From Rhodobiaceae bacterium (GTDB taxonomy: Bacteria > Pseudomonadota > Alphaproteobacteria > Parvibaculales > Parvibaculaceae): a stretch of 64,000 nucleotides of DNA. Within the stretch, counting starts at the first letter, position 1. Every line of letters starts with the position of its first letter. This document shows, one piece after another, positions 1 to 9,391 of this stretch. The notes under the pieces were generated by a model, which saw only the letters and a program-made list of their open reading frames with translations, was not told the origin of the DNA and did not search any database. A program made the translations under genes and the position numbers. Where the stretch lies: contig JAAWWE010000006.1 of the NCBI GenBank assembly GCA_021404525.1, positions 62,001 to 126,000 of the forward strand, given 5' to 3'.

Positions 1-865
1 CGCCAAACTCATTTGGCAGCCCCGCATTAGGGTGCGCCGATACATTGACATCTGTGATGCGGGACAGCGTATCCACATATTGGCGAAGCTGCTCCGCACC
101 AAGCGCACAATTGAGGCCAATGGAGAAGGGCTTAACATGCCGCACAGAATACCAGAAGGCCTCGACCGTCTGCCCGGAAAGCAAACGCCCAGACGCATCA
201 GTGATCGTGCCGGAAATCATGACAGGAAGCTCAATGCCTGTTTCAGCAAAAACATTCTGAATCGCAACCAACGCCGCCTTGGCGTTCAGCGTATCAAAGA
301 TGGTCTCGACCATGATCGTGTCAGAGCCGCCTTCAATCAGGCCACGCGTAGCTTCTGCATAGGCGTCTTCCAGCGCATCAAACGTGATGTTCCGGAAGCC
401 GGGGTCATTCACATCCGGGGAAAGGGATGCGGTGCGGGGAGTCGGCCCGAGCGTCCCCACTACATAGCGGACACGACCATCCTCCTCTTCAGCGATGTCA
501 GCCGCCTCACGCGCAATCTTTGCACTTGCGACATTCATCTCATAGGCGAGATGTTCCAGCTCATAGTCACCCTGAGCAACAGTGTTGGAGCCAAATGTAT
601 TTGTCTCAGCAAAATCAGCACCTGCACGGTAGTAGTTCAGATGAATTTCACGGATCACATCAGGGCGGGTAAGCGACAACAGCTCATTGTCACCTTTCAC
701 ATCCACATGATGATCTTTCAGAATATCACCACGATAGTCGGCTTCCTCTAGTCCATAGCCTTGAATGAGCGATCCCATCGCGCCATCCAACACCAGGATC
801 CGCTTGGACACCTCCCGTTTGAGCTCTGCAATCCGCTCTTCTCGCTCTTTGTTGTCCACAGTCAT
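1..865 (-). CDS. metH: Methionine synthase, homocysteine-binding domain (3' end outside window)
   Basis: Reading the minus strand from ATG at 865 gives an open frame of 288 codons that runs off the window edge. The protein begins [19 protein letters not shown] and contains [39 protein letters not shown] and a late [10 protein letters not shown] segment. These are hallmarks of the N-terminal homocysteine S-methyltransferase barrel of cobalamin-dependent MetH, with the Cys of LNCALG as the first zinc ligand. The gene lies 13 bases after metF, and a perfect AAGGAGGT ribosome site overlaps the metF end, so the two are probably one operon that makes methyl-THF and uses it. Some alphaproteobacteria split MetH into two genes, and this window cannot show whether the B12 and reactivation domains follow. 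Identity is certain; the full domain content is not. Confidence 0.93.
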   Translation of the reverse strand, partial: MTVDNKEREERIAELKREVSKRILVLDGAMGSLIQGYGLEEADYRGDILKDHHVDVKGDNELLSLTRPDVIREIHLNYYRAGADFAETNTFGSNTVAQGDYELEHLAYEMNVASAKIAREAADIAEEEDGRVRYVVGTLGPTPRTASLSPDVNDPGFRNITFDALEDAYAEATRGLIEGGSDTIMVETIFDTLNAKAALVAIQNVFAETGIELPVMISGTITDASGRLLSGQTVEAFWYSVRHVKPFSIGLNCALGAEQLRQYVDTLSRITDVNVSAHPNAGLPNEFG

Positions 866-878
866 TGGCAGACCTCCT

Positions 879-1766
879 TCAAGAAACCGCAACAGGCTTG
901 TAGCCAAGGATATGGCAGATCGCATAGGTGAGATCTGCCTGGTTGAGTGTGTAGAGATGGAAATCCCGAAAGCCCAGGCTTTCGAGATCATGCACCTGTT
1001 CTGCAGCAACTGTTGCTGCAATCAGCCGACGGGTCGGCAAATCATCGTCGAGACCATCATAATAGTTTGCAAGCCAGCTAGGGATCGTTGCGCCACAGCG
1101 GTCGGCCATACGAACGACACCCTTAAAGTTTGTCGTCGGCATGATGCCAGGAATGATCGGGATATCGATACCGGCTTTCCGAACGCGCTCCAACAGCCGC
1201 TCATAATGTTCCGTCTCGAACGCAAACTGTGCGATGGCACGTGTGGCCCCCTGATCAATCTTTGCTTTTAGCAGATCGATATCATGGTCAAAGCTCGCAC
1301 TCTCTGGATGTCGTTCAGGGTAGATGCTGACAGTAACCTCAAAATCGCCAATGGCTCTGATACCGCGCACGAGGTCCGCCGTGCTCACATAACCTTCATC
1401 ATGCGCCTTGTAGGGACCCTGCATATCCGGCATGTCGCCGCGAATTGCGACAATGTGCCGAACGCCCGCATCCCAATAACCCTGAATAACGCCATCCACT
1501 TCCGACTTTGACGCCCCAACACAGGTGAGGTGCGCCGCGGGCTTCAGATCTGTTTCATTGACCATCCGCTTGACGGTGGAGTGGGTTCGTTCACGCGTGC
1601 TGCCGCCCGCGCCATAGGTCACCGAAACAAACGCTGGTTGCAAAGGCGCGAGACGTTCAATGGCCGTCCAGAGTTTTTCTTCCGCCTCCGACGTCCTTGG
1701 CGGAGAGAACTCGAACGAGACACGCACATCATCTCGCCCTCTGAATCTATCTCCCAGGGAACTCAT
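879..1766 (-). CDS. metF: Methylenetetrahydrofolate reductase
   Basis: A 295-residue FAD-dependent reductase that turns 5,10-methylene-THF into 5-methyl-THF, the methyl donor for the downstream metH. Its length is normal for bacterial MetF. Family motifs are visible: [10 protein letters not shown] near the N terminus, [16 protein letters not shown] (around residues 45-60), HLTCVG, AIRGD and IPIIPGIMP. The start ATG overlaps the stop of the upstream ArsR-methyltransferase gene in an ATGA arrangement (1763-1766), so translation is probably coupled. The order regulator - metF - metH is a methionine-cycle operon that is common in alphaproteobacteria, as I recall. Confidence 0.97.
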   Translation of the reverse strand: MSSLGDRFRGRDDVRVSFEFSPPRTSEAEEKLWTAIERLAPLQPAFVSVTYGAGGSTRERTHSTVKRMVNETDLKPAAHLTCVGASKSEVDGVIQGYWDAGVRHIVAIRGDMPDMQGPYKAHDEGYVSTADLVRGIRAIGDFEVTVSIYPERHPESASFDHDIDLLKAKIDQGATRAIAQFAFETEHYERLLERVRKAGIDIPIIPGIMPTTNFKGVVRMADRCGATIPSWLANYYDGLDDDLPTRRLIAATVAAEQVHDLESLGFRDFHLYTLNQADLTYAICHILGYKPVAVS

Positions 1767-2737
1767 TCGGCCTCTCCTTTTTTGTCACCACCGGTCTCTG
1801 CCGGTTTCTCTGCCGCCCAAATCAATACTGTGAGCTTTGCCTCATCGCCATCTGGCGGAAGCGCTACTTCTTTCAAAACCTCTAGACCGGCGCTGCGGCA
1901 CCAGTCACTTATCTCAGCCTTGGCAAAGCCAAGTCGCCGATGTGCTTGTTCATCGCGCAGGAAATCCAGATCATGCGGGGCAAAGTCAGCAATCAACAAA
2001 CGTCCGCCCGGTGAAAGCACCCGTGCCGCTTCTTGTATCGACGCTGCAGGATCATCAAGGTAATGGAGCACCTGATGAAGGGTGACGAGATCAAACTCAC
2101 CATCCGTGAAGGTCAGATCAAAGATGTCTCCCTGACGAACATGCGCATGGGCGAGGCCCGCATCGTCTAGCCGCGTGCGCGCAAACGCCAGCATTTCAGG
2201 ACTGAGATCAACTCCTTCGGCCCGATCTGCCTTATCCGCAAAAATCTCAAGCATGCGGCCCGTACCGGTACCCAAATCAAGAATCGCTTTGAGGCGCGGT
2301 GCTGGCACAAGCGCAGACAGCGCCTCCTCTACCTTCACTTCAGGGACATAGAGTGCTCTGATGAGATCCCACTCATCAGCATTTTCCCTGAAAAAGGCAG
2401 CCGCTCGTTCAGCTCTTGCCTCCTTAACCGACTTCAATCTCTCCAAATCGCGGGTAACAACGGGATCGTCTGAAGGCAAAGCCCGAACAAGAAACTGAAC
2501 CAAATCGCCATCGCCAACCTGGTTCGCAAGCCGGTAAAAGACCCAGCTGCCTTCCCTGAAGCGGTCAAGAAGGCCAGCTTCACAAAGCAGTTTCAGATGC
2601 CGGCTTACGCGCGGCTGACTCTGGCGCAATATTTGGGTCAACTCGCTGACTGTGAGTTCGCTGCGCGCAAGCAGCATTAACAAGCGAAGCCGTGTCGGCT
2701 CGCCCGCGGCGCGCAACCCTGTCAGCAGTGTTTCCAC
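1763..2737 (-). CDS. ArsR-family regulator fused to a SAM-dependent methyltransferase
   Basis: About 324 residues in two parts. The first ~90 residues form an ArsR/SmtB winged helix (EPTRLRLLMLLARSELTVSELTQIL, then QPRVSRHLKLLCEAGLL). Residues ~150-290 form a class I methyltransferase with the SAM loop ILDLGTGTGRML, the acidic GVDLSPEML strand and HVRQGDIFDL. No CxC metal site of ArsR type is seen. First gene of the metF-metH operon, so it probably senses SAM or S-adenosylhomocysteine and controls that operon; this is inference from position and fold. Start: a GTG at 2737 has a GAGG site six bases upstream; an in-frame GTG at 2749 is four codons longer but has a poorer site. Whether the methyltransferase half is active or only binds ligand cannot be told. 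Confidence 0.88.
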   Translation of the reverse strand: METLLTGLRAAGEPTRLRLLMLLARSELTVSELTQILRQSQPRVSRHLKLLCEAGLLDRFREGSWVFYRLANQVGDGDLVQFLVRALPSDDPVVTRDLERLKSVKEARAERAAAFFRENADEWDLIRALYVPEVKVEEALSALVPAPRLKAILDLGTGTGRMLEIFADKADRAEGVDLSPEMLAFARTRLDDAGLAHAHVRQGDIFDLTFTDGEFDLVTLHQVLHYLDDPAASIQEAARVLSPGGRLLIADFAPHDLDFLRDEQAHRRLGFAKAEISDWCRSAGLEVLKEVALPPDGDEAKLTVLIWAAEKPAETGGDKKGEAE

Positions 2738-2794
2738 AGACCACCTCACTCCCGACCCCGAACATCGGAGCTACGAAAAACGTCGATCAAAACG

Positions 2795-2814
2795 ATATAT
2801 ACATATCTTTATAT
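2795..2814. promoter_or_regulatory. Candidate operator of the met operon regulator
   Basis: A 20-bp AT-rich imperfect palindrome (ATATATACATATCTTTATAT, 16 of 20 positions symmetric) sits about 60 bases upstream of the ArsR-methyltransferase start in a GC-rich genome. Position and symmetry suit an autoregulatory site for the downstream winged-helix protein. This is sequence observation plus inference. Confidence 0.4.
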
Positions 2815-3150
2815 TCAATTCCAAACAAAAGATGAATCGCGCAATCTAGATCGACATTTAGAAGTCCCCACCGTTTTCAGAGGTATTTTGGCAACATGGT
2901 GCCGATTTCCAACAGCCAGTCGGGCCACAGGCTGGTTAACAGCTCTATGAGCGTGGTAGCAAAGATTTGTTTTCCCTGTAGTGAGTCCCGCCCTATATAG
3001 CCTTAAGTTCGCCGCCAAATCGGCAAAATTCAGCGATATTCACGGCGAGTTAATGTGGTAGGTGCTAGCAACAGCGTACCTGTAGAGAGTGACATTGGGC
3101 GTATTTGAAAACGGTTTCAGATGCGCCGACATTGATGGTGTAGGAACAGC
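2815..3150. other. Intergenic region, divergent promoters expected
   Basis: About 340 bases separate the met operon from mlaA, which is transcribed the other way. I see no convincing gene, repeat or terminator. Promoters for mlaA must lie here but no pair of boxes is clear enough to mark. Confidence 0.5.
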
Positions 3151-3945
3151 ATGAACATCGAATTTGGCCGAAACTCCCTTCGCGCAATGATTGCAGTCTT
3201 CGGGCTCGCCGTCGTTCTTTCTGGATGTGCTACGCGCCCAGATAGTGCTGACACTGCCGCTGTCGCTGCCTATGAAGAGGCGAACGACCCAATTGAGCCG
3301 TTGAACCGCTATTTCTTCGAGCTCAACAACTTCCTCGACATCATCATCCTTCGGCCAGCTGCCGAAATTTACGATGGTGTCCTCCCCACCATTGCAAAGG
3401 ACGGCGTGCGGAACTTCCTCGATAATTTGCGCAGCCCCGTGATCCTCGCAAACGATCTGCTTCAGGGCGAGTGGGACCGTGCAGGCGATACAACCGCGCG
3501 GTTCGGCATCAACACAACTGCAGGTGTTCTTGGACTTGGCGACCCGGCCACAGGCTGGGGCTACGAACGCCATGGGGAAGATTTCGGACAGACCCTGGCA
3601 GTTTATGGCGTTGGTGAAGGCCCCTATTTCTATGCACCGTTGCTTGGACCTGCCCCACCCCGTGATCTTGCGGGCTTTGGTGTCGACCAATTCTTCGATC
3701 CGCTCACCTATATCCTTTGGGATGATGGGTACACAATTCCAGTTACACGCTTCGTCGTAAATGGCATTGACCTGCGCGCTCGCAATCTTGATACGCTCGA
3801 TGAAATTGAACGCACGTCAATTGACTATTATGCCGCCATTCGCTCGCTCTATCGACAGAGCCGCGCCGACGAAATTCAAAACGGCGTGACTGATGTTGAC
3901 GCGCTCCCTGACATCTCCAATATCAATTTCACTTCAGACGAGTAG
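3151..3945 (+). CDS. mlaA: MlaA/VacJ outer-membrane lipoprotein
   Basis: 264 residues with a lipoprotein signal ending in LSGC, so Cys26 is the expected lipidated residue. The family core follows: NDPIEPLNRYFFELNN, then VRNFLDNLRSPVILANDLLQGEWDRA, RFGINTTAGVLGLGDPA, and GEDFGQTLAVYGVGEGPY with LLGPAPPRD. MlaA takes mislocalised phospholipids out of the outer leaflet of the outer membrane and passes them to periplasmic MlaC. The mlaC gene follows after about 48 bases, so this is a two-gene outer-membrane/periplasm unit; the mlaFED transporter is not in the window. Length and all motifs are normal. Confidence 0.95.
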   Translation: MNIEFGRNSLRAMIAVFGLAVVLSGCATRPDSADTAAVAAYEEANDPIEPLNRYFFELNNFLDIIILRPAAEIYDGVLPTIAKDGVRNFLDNLRSPVILANDLLQGEWDRAGDTTARFGINTTAGVLGLGDPATGWGYERHGEDFGQTLAVYGVGEGPYFYAPLLGPAPPRDLAGFGVDQFFDPLTYILWDDGYTIPVTRFVVNGIDLRARNLDTLDEIERTSIDYYAAIRSLYRQSRADEIQNGVTDVDALPDISNINFTSDE

Positions 3946-3993
3946 CGGTTCAATTTGGCCAATATCCGTTTAAGCGGCAGGAGAGTAAACGAC

Positions 3994-4704
3994 ATGACCT
4001 GGCACCTATGGCAAACCCCTTCCTCTGCACGCCGGAGCTTCATCGTCGGCTTGTTCGTACTGGTGAGCCTGGCCCTGACCCCAATACCTGCGTCAGCAGC
4101 GCGCGATGATCAAGCGGAAGCTTTTGTCAGTGACATTGCCTCAGAAGCAATTGAAATCCTTGGACGGGAAGGCTTCACGGAGGAGGAACTTGAAACAAAG
4201 TTCCGCGCGCTATTCGTTGGCAATATGGATGTCCCGCGGATCGGTGTTTTCGCCCTGGGCCAATATGCACGAACACCAACGGCGGAGCAGAAGACAGAAT
4301 ACCTGGCTTTGGTCGAGGAATTCATCGTCAAAGTCTATGCCAGCCGTCTTTCTGACTACACGGATCAACAATTCGCCGTGCTCTCTTCCCAGCCTAAGGG
4401 CAATAGAGGGAAAGAGGTCATTGTTTCAAGCCAGATAGAGTTTACAACCGGTCGCGCCCCAGTCCCTGTCGAATGGTGGCTTCTCAAGACTGACGATGGT
4501 TTCAAAGTCTTCGACGTAAAAGTCTTGGGCATCTGGATGGCGCAGGAACAACGCTCTACTTTTATCTCGGTTATCCGCAACAATGGCGGCAACTTCTCAT
4601 CGCTACTTGAACATATCGAAACGCAGATAGCGCAAGCCAATCAAGACAGAGACGTGAAGGTAACAGAAGCAGACACTGCAGTAGCTTCTGAAGCAACGCA
4701 GTAA
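3994..4704 (+). CDS. mlaC: Periplasmic phospholipid-binding protein MlaC
   Basis: 236 residues from the ATG at 3994, which has AGGAG ten bases upstream; an in-frame TTG 13 codons earlier has no site. A signal peptide covers roughly residues 12-37 (FIVGLFVLVSLALTPIPASAA). The mature part matches the MlaC/Ttg2D family: FREKF-like region LETKFRALFVGNMDVPRIGVFALGQYA, then YLALVEEFIVKVYASRL and a VEWWLLKTDDGFKVFDVKVLGIWMAQEQRSTFISVI stretch typical of the ligand-pocket sheet. It ferries phospholipid between MlaA and the inner-membrane Mla transporter. Downstream of and presumably co-transcribed with mlaA. Confidence 0.93.
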   Translation: MTWHLWQTPSSARRSFIVGLFVLVSLALTPIPASAARDDQAEAFVSDIASEAIEILGREGFTEEELETKFRALFVGNMDVPRIGVFALGQYARTPTAEQKTEYLALVEEFIVKVYASRLSDYTDQQFAVLSSQPKGNRGKEVIVSSQIEFTTGRAPVPVEWWLLKTDDGFKVFDVKVLGIWMAQEQRSTFISVIRNNGGNFSSLLEHIETQIAQANQDRDVKVTEADTAVASEATQ

Positions 4705-4729
4705 GGCTCGGTCTCATTCTAAAACGTTT

Positions 4730-4757
4730 AGGGCGGCCCATTGGACCGCCCTTTTTT
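4730..4757 (+). terminator. Intrinsic terminator after mlaC
   Basis: GGGCGG and CCGCCC arms enclose a short loop and are followed directly by TTTTTTGTT. It ends the mla transcript and separates it from convergent ettA. On the minus strand the tail is weak, so it is mainly a plus-strand terminator. Confidence 0.85.
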
Positions 4758-4762
4758 GTTGT

Positions 4763-6424
4763 CTAATCGTTCCGAGAGAAACGCTTGTATTTGATGCGGT
4801 GAGGGACTTCCGCTTCAGCACCTAACCGTCGTTTTCTGTCTTCCTCATAGTCGGCATAATTGCCTTCAAACCACTCCACATGGCTGTCGCCTTCAAAGGC
4901 AAGCATGTGTGTCGCGATACGGTCCAGAAACCAGCGATCATGGCTAATGACCACAGCGCACCCAGCAAAGTCGATCAGCGCATCCTCAAGTGCTCGCAGC
5001 GTATCAACATCCAAATCATTGGTTGGCTCATCGAGCAGCAATAGATTGGCGCCGGACTTGAGCATCTTCGCCAGATGAACACGGTTACGCTCCCCGCCAG
5101 AGAGCTGCCCGACCTTTTTCTGTTGGTCCCCGCCTTTGAAGTTGAAGGCGCCGACATATGCCCGGCTGGGCATTGTCTGTTTGCCAAGCTCAATCACATC
5201 TGTGCCGCCAGAGATTTCTTCCCAGACATTCTTGTCGGGATCAAGAGCATCGCGACTTTGGTCCACATAACCAAGCGTCACCGTATCCCCGATGCGGATC
5301 GAACCACCGTCAGGTTTTTCGTCGCCTGTGAGCATCTTGAAGAGCGTCGACTTACCGGCACCGTTCGCGCCGATAACACCCACAATGCCACCTGGCGGCA
5401 ATTCAAAGCTCAGATCATCAATCAACAATCGATCCCCGAACCCCTTGTTGAGATGATCAGCCTCGATCACAACACCGCCAAGGCGTTCGGCTACAGGTAT
5501 GATGATCTGCGCTTTCCCGTTCTGCTCCTTACCGGCCGCTTCAAGCAAGTCGTCATAAGCTCGAATACGCGCTTTGCTTTTCGCTTGGCGGGCTTTGGGG
5601 GATTGCCGGATCCACTCCAATTCCCGAGACAATGTACGTTCCCGCGAGGCCTCGTCCCGGCCTTCTTGCTCCAAACGCTTCTGCTTTTGTTCAAGCCAGG
5701 AAGAATAATTCCCTTCATAGGGAATACCTCGACCGCGGTCGATCTCAAGGATCCAACCAGTCACCTGGTCCAGGAAATACCGGTCATGGGTAACCAGAAC
5801 AATCGTGCCAGCGTAATTCACGAGATAGTTCTGCAACCACGCCACGGACTCCGCGTCCAGATGGTTGGTCGGTTCGTCAAGCAGGAGGATATCGGGAGCC
5901 GCAAGCAAAAGCTGACAGAGAGCAACCCGCCGCCGTTCCCCCCCGGAAAGTTTCGTGACATCGGCATCACCTTCCGGACAGCGCAGAGCATCCATCGCCA
6001 TTTCGATTTGACTGTCTAGGTCCCAAAGGTTTTGCGCATCGATAATATCCTGAAGCCGCGCCATTTCCTCTGCGGTTTCATCAGAATAGTTCATGGCAAG
6101 CTCGTTATATTTCTCCAGCATTGCCTTCTGTTCGGCTACACCATTCATCACATTGCCAAGCACGTCCTTATCCGGATCCAACTCTGGCTCTTGCGCAAGA
6201 TACCCAACCTTTGCGCCTTCAGCGGCCCAGGCATCACCCGTAAACTCCTTGTCAACGCCCGCCATGACCCGCAAAAGTGTCGATTTCCCGGCCCCGTTCA
6301 CACCAACAACGCCAATTTTCGCCCCTGGCAGGAAGGACAGGCGGATATCACTGAACACCTGCTTGCCACCTGGGTAGGTCTTGGACAGACCATCCATGAC
6401 ATAGACATATTGGTAAGACGCCAT
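4763..6424 (-). CDS. ettA: Energy-dependent translational throttle protein EttA (ABC-F)
   Basis: 553 residues, the usual EttA length, with two ABC cassettes and no membrane segments. Cassette 1 has GVNGAGKST and [36 protein letters not shown]; cassette 2 has GANGAGKST and [32 protein letters not shown]. The start [23 protein letters not shown] and the long arm segment around residues 90-130 ([23 protein letters not shown]) fit EttA rather than other ABC-F proteins. EttA binds the ribosomal E site and gates early elongation according to ATP/ADP. The start has an AGAGGTGAAGAA ribosome site. Monocistronic and convergent with mlaC. Confidence 0.96.
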   Translation of the reverse strand: MASYQYVYVMDGLSKTYPGGKQVFSDIRLSFLPGAKIGVVGVNGAGKSTLLRVMAGVDKEFTGDAWAAEGAKVGYLAQEPELDPDKDVLGNVMNGVAEQKAMLEKYNELAMNYSDETAEEMARLQDIIDAQNLWDLDSQIEMAMDALRCPEGDADVTKLSGGERRRVALCQLLLAAPDILLLDEPTNHLDAESVAWLQNYLVNYAGTIVLVTHDRYFLDQVTGWILEIDRGRGIPYEGNYSSWLEQKQKRLEQEGRDEASRERTLSRELEWIRQSPKARQAKSKARIRAYDDLLEAAGKEQNGKAQIIIPVAERLGGVVIEADHLNKGFGDRLLIDDLSFELPPGGIVGVIGANGAGKSTLFKMLTGDEKPDGGSIRIGDTVTLGYVDQSRDALDPDKNVWEEISGGTDVIELGKQTMPSRAYVGAFNFKGGDQQKKVGQLSGGERNRVHLAKMLKSGANLLLLDEPTNDLDVDTLRALEDALIDFAGCAVVISHDRWFLDRIATHMLAFEGDSHVEWFEGNYADYEEDRKRRLGAEAEVPHRIKYKRFSRND

Positions 6425-6565
6425 TTCTTCACCTCTTCAGAGCCAAACTTGCGGCTCACTCATAAACGATTAACCAGATTACGACAACGCGCGTCTGGCA
6501 TCGGCTTGTTAGGTCCTGATTAACAGCCGCTACTTACTCTTGTTCACATCCGGGTGGGGATATAA

Positions 6566-7621
6566 TTGGGTGATGATGTGTTCAACATCATAAAATGGGT
6601 GAAGTCGGGTAACGACCGCTCTCAAACCGTGACAGCGGCAGCAGAGGGCCCGCAGGAGATCTCAAATGCCATTGCGGATGCATTCCAATATGGCATCTAT
6701 GGCGTTGCGATCTGGGATCAGCAATTCAATCTGATCGCCGCCAACCGCCAATATGCCGACCTGCACAAGATACCCACCACCCTGCTAACGCCGGGATCGA
6801 ACCTTCTATCTATCATGCACAATCTGAAAGGACGCGGTGTTCTGTCGCCTGAAACGGATCCAGATGTGCTGATGGAGGTCATCAAGTCGACGCTCGACGA
6901 GACAGGACATCTTGCGTCTTACATACGGTTCTCAGACGCCACCATTTTGGAGATCTCCGCAGAACGCACATCGGAGGGCAATACCGTTGCCTATTTGCGC
7001 AATGCCTCGCGAGACAAAATGCTCACCAACGCTGCCCGTGAGTCCAAAAAAAGAGCCGATGCCTATGCGGAGGCCATCGCCAAATTCCCATTGACGGCAA
7101 CTAAGAGATCAAACGCAGGCTATCCGCAGGAAATCGATGAAATCACAGCAAGCGTGGCATCTCTGCTTCAGGTTGATTGGTGTGTTGTCTGGACAAGAAG
7201 CAATGTTCTAAACGAAGCAACCGCGGCAAGCGCATATCAGAGCGCCACCGCCAAACACATCAACATCGAAAACCTCGTACTGCCAGATCTTGGGGCCTAT
7301 CTCGCAGTTCTAGAAACATCGCGCATAATCGCCATTGGTGACCTCGACAAGCACGCATACGGACAGGTACATGGCAACCGTGCGCCACTGGATGAGTATG
7401 CCTTTGCCTCAATGGACACACCCTTTCGTCAGGATGGAAAGATCATGGGTGTACTGAGCTGTCTTGACACAAAAGCAGCCAGAACCTGGACGGCATCAGA
7501 CAAAATGTTCGTTATGGCGGCAGCTTCGCATATCGGAGATCTCCTGAGCCCCTCAGTTCAAAGCGACCTCTGGGATCTACCATCCAGTGAAATATATGCC
7601 GGTGGCCAGGCCGCCGAGTAA
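6566..7621 (+). CDS. PAS-GAF protein without an output domain
   Basis: 351 residues. Residues ~35-150 resemble a PAS domain (AFQYGIYGVAIWDQQFNLIAANRQYADLHKIP), similar to the PAS-7 type found before histidine kinases in alphaproteobacteria. Residues ~185-335 resemble a GAF domain (EIDEITASVASLLQVDWCVVW ... MDTPFRQDGKIMGVLSCLD). No kinase, GGDEF, EAL or HTH part follows, so it may sense a ligand and signal by protein contact. The start is probably TTG at 6566, seven bases after a GTGGGGAT site; GTG at 6578 is an alternative. Its last 45 bases overlap the convergent DUF389 gene. Specific function unknown. Confidence 0.75.
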   Translation: MGDDVFNIIKWVKSGNDRSQTVTAAAEGPQEISNAIADAFQYGIYGVAIWDQQFNLIAANRQYADLHKIPTTLLTPGSNLLSIMHNLKGRGVLSPETDPDVLMEVIKSTLDETGHLASYIRFSDATILEISAERTSEGNTVAYLRNASRDKMLTNAARESKKRADAYAEAIAKFPLTATKRSNAGYPQEIDEITASVASLLQVDWCVVWTRSNVLNEATAASAYQSATAKHINIENLVLPDLGAYLAVLETSRIIAIGDLDKHAYGQVHGNRAPLDEYAFASMDTPFRQDGKIMGVLSCLDTKAARTWTASDKMFVMAAASHIGDLLSPSVQSDLWDLPSSEIYAGGQAAE

Positions 7622-8575
7622 CACAACCCAGGCGGAAAAATTCGTCCACAGCGCTTTCTGAGACGCCTTTTTCTCACTCCAGGTTCGAGGCGAAATACGT
7701 TTTGCAACAAAGACAATCTGTGCCGCCAGATTGATGCAGACAATGTTGACGGCTAGCAAAATAGCCGCGCCGCCGGCCGATTTCATGTCACCACTGCCAA
7801 GCATCAACCCCATCGTAACGGCAGGCGGCATAATCGCGACCGCAACCATCACACCTACCAGAGCACTCGAAAGCCCGGTTGTAAGAGAAAAGACAGCGGC
7901 CGCGCCTGCCGCAAGCGCCAGCGCGATAGCATCATACCCGGCCAAGGTGCGGGACGTAATCTCAACAGAGTCAAAAGGCCCACCGAGCATATTGCCCAGG
8001 ATCATCGAAAAGAAAATGGCAATCCCCAGACCGGTCACATTGGTCAGCATCGCGCGGCGCATCAAATCCTGATTGCCAAGGGCCACCCCAAACGCAAAGG
8101 CCAAATTGGGTCCAAGGAGCGGCGCGATCACCATAGCGCCAATCAGAGCCGCCACATTGTCACTGATAAGACCGACGGCAGCCACGATGGCGGACAAGAC
8201 AACGAGCACGAGAAAGTCCGTATTGAGCTCCGTCCCTTTTTCAACTGATTGCAGAATTTCCTCGCGCGGGGCAGAGCGTCCGCGAAAGCTGAATGTTTTC
8301 GCCTCTGGATCTCTCTCAGGTTTTCTTTGGTCAGGAGCAACAACCGCTTCAACCGGTAAGATGGTAAGCCGCCAGTGAGCGTCCTTTCCCATCGCCCGGT
8401 GGGTGGCATCAATGATCGTCTGAACGACGCTGGTTTCACAGACAATCCGTACCAGGCAGCGATCCTCTTCGCCGAGCTCTGCATACACATCTTCGCCACC
8501 ATGCTGCTCCCCGAGAGCAGAAAGCGTCGGTGCATATCCGCTCGGCGCAGTGATTTCAACTTGGCGTTTGGGCAC
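7577..8575 (-). CDS. DUF389 family membrane protein
   Basis: 332 residues. The first ~130 are soluble and the rest hold about six membrane helices (TDFLVLVVLSAIVAAVGLI, ALIGAMVIAPLLGPNLAFAFGVALG, GLGIAIFFSMILG and later ones). The segment DNVAALIGAMVIAPLLGPN is characteristic of DUF389. Biochemical function is unknown. The start is GTG at 8575 with GGAGGT five bases upstream. The 3' end overlaps the end of the PAS-GAF gene by 45 bases on the opposite strand, so the two transcripts can pair there. Confidence 0.88.
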   Translation of the reverse strand: MPKRQVEITAPSGYAPTLSALGEQHGGEDVYAELGEEDRCLVRIVCETSVVQTIIDATHRAMGKDAHWRLTILPVEAVVAPDQRKPERDPEAKTFSFRGRSAPREEILQSVEKGTELNTDFLVLVVLSAIVAAVGLISDNVAALIGAMVIAPLLGPNLAFAFGVALGNQDLMRRAMLTNVTGLGIAIFFSMILGNMLGGPFDSVEITSRTLAGYDAIALALAAGAAAVFSLTTGLSSALVGVMVAVAIMPPAVTMGLMLGSGDMKSAGGAAILLAVNIVCINLAAQIVFVAKRISPRTWSEKKASQKALWTNFSAWVVLLGGLATGIYFTGW

Positions 8576-8640
8576 GGGGGACCTCCGATTCTTCCATGCC
8601 TCAGACTATCAGACGATGTTTTGAGCGCCCATAGATCGCC

Positions 8641-9288
8641 TCATTGATGTGAGGCGGGCGCTTGATGCTGCGCTAGCAACTGAGCCCAACCCGTCCGTCC
8701 TGTGTCATAGGAAAAGGTTTCGCCGAAAAGCTGGCTCTGCCAGTTCGCCGCCATCCCGACTGCATTGAGCGCAAAGGCCAGGTGGGCCGGATCCGTATCA
8801 GCCATGATCTCTCCCTCTTCGACCCCGCGCACCACATTGTCTTCAAGAAGGTCGAGCCACTCCCGCATCACAGCAGCAACAGCATCACGCGCGGGCCCAG
8901 GGCGTCCATCCATCTCCAATGAAGCGGACGACAAAACACATCCACCCTCAAATGTCTTTCGTTCCAAATAGGACATCCATCCTTCACCAAGGGCAGACAG
9001 GCGCTGCAAACCAGCGGGGGTTTCAAGTGCCGGGGCGATGACCAGCTCAATTAGAATGTCGCGTGTATGCGCCACTACAGCGACCTGCAGGGCTTCTTTG
9101 GACCCGAAAGGCGCATGCACACTGCTCTTGGCTGTTCCAAGCCGCGCAGCGAGATGCGCAATCGACAATCCTTCAAGCCCTTCCACAGACGCTAGCTGCA
9201 CCGCTTCTGCGAGAACCGCGTCGCGGGTTCGTGCACCTCGGGCGCGCCGCCCATCTGCATTCGCTGACCCCATCTGTTTCGACCTCAT
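8641..9288 (-). CDS. TetR-family regulator of the dienelactone hydrolase gene
   Basis: 215 residues. The DNA-binding part spans ~20-66 (TRDAVLAEAVQLASVEGLEGLSIAHLAARLGTAKSSVHAPFGSKEALQ), matching TetR HTH including the terminal F-x-SKE-x-L. The C-terminal region (WMSYLERKTFEGGCVLSSASLEMDGRPGPARDAV) resembles the YfiR-like/AcrR ligand-binding type. It is divergent from dienelactone hydrolase, and a 36-bp palindrome lies in the 100-base gap, so it probably represses both genes. Inducer unknown. Confidence 0.9.
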   Translation of the reverse strand: MRSKQMGSANADGRRARGARTRDAVLAEAVQLASVEGLEGLSIAHLAARLGTAKSSVHAPFGSKEALQVAVVAHTRDILIELVIAPALETPAGLQRLSALGEGWMSYLERKTFEGGCVLSSASLEMDGRPGPARDAVAAVMREWLDLLEDNVVRGVEEGEIMADTDPAHLAFALNAVGMAANWQSQLFGETFSYDTGRTGWAQLLAQHQAPASHQ

Positions 9289-9338
9289 GGCGCTTTTCCG
9301 AATCTTGCTTGCGGTTCGTCCGCAGAACGGGTTATATC

Positions 9339-9374
9339 TGAAATAAATATAGACGATCGTTCATATATATTTCA
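9339..9374. promoter_or_regulatory. 36-bp palindromic operator
   Basis: The half TGAAATAAATATAGACGA reads almost the same on the other strand, where the other half gives TGAAATATATATGAACGA; 15 of 18 positions agree. The centre is CGATCG. It lies between the divergent TetR and dienelactone hydrolase starts and is the likely binding site of that TetR, long enough for two dimers. Confidence 0.7.
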
Positions 9375-9391
9375 AACAGAAAGAGATGCAC

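Noticed and set aside
3040-3690. 216-codon minus-strand frame over mlaA
   Set aside because: Antisense to a clear mlaA gene.
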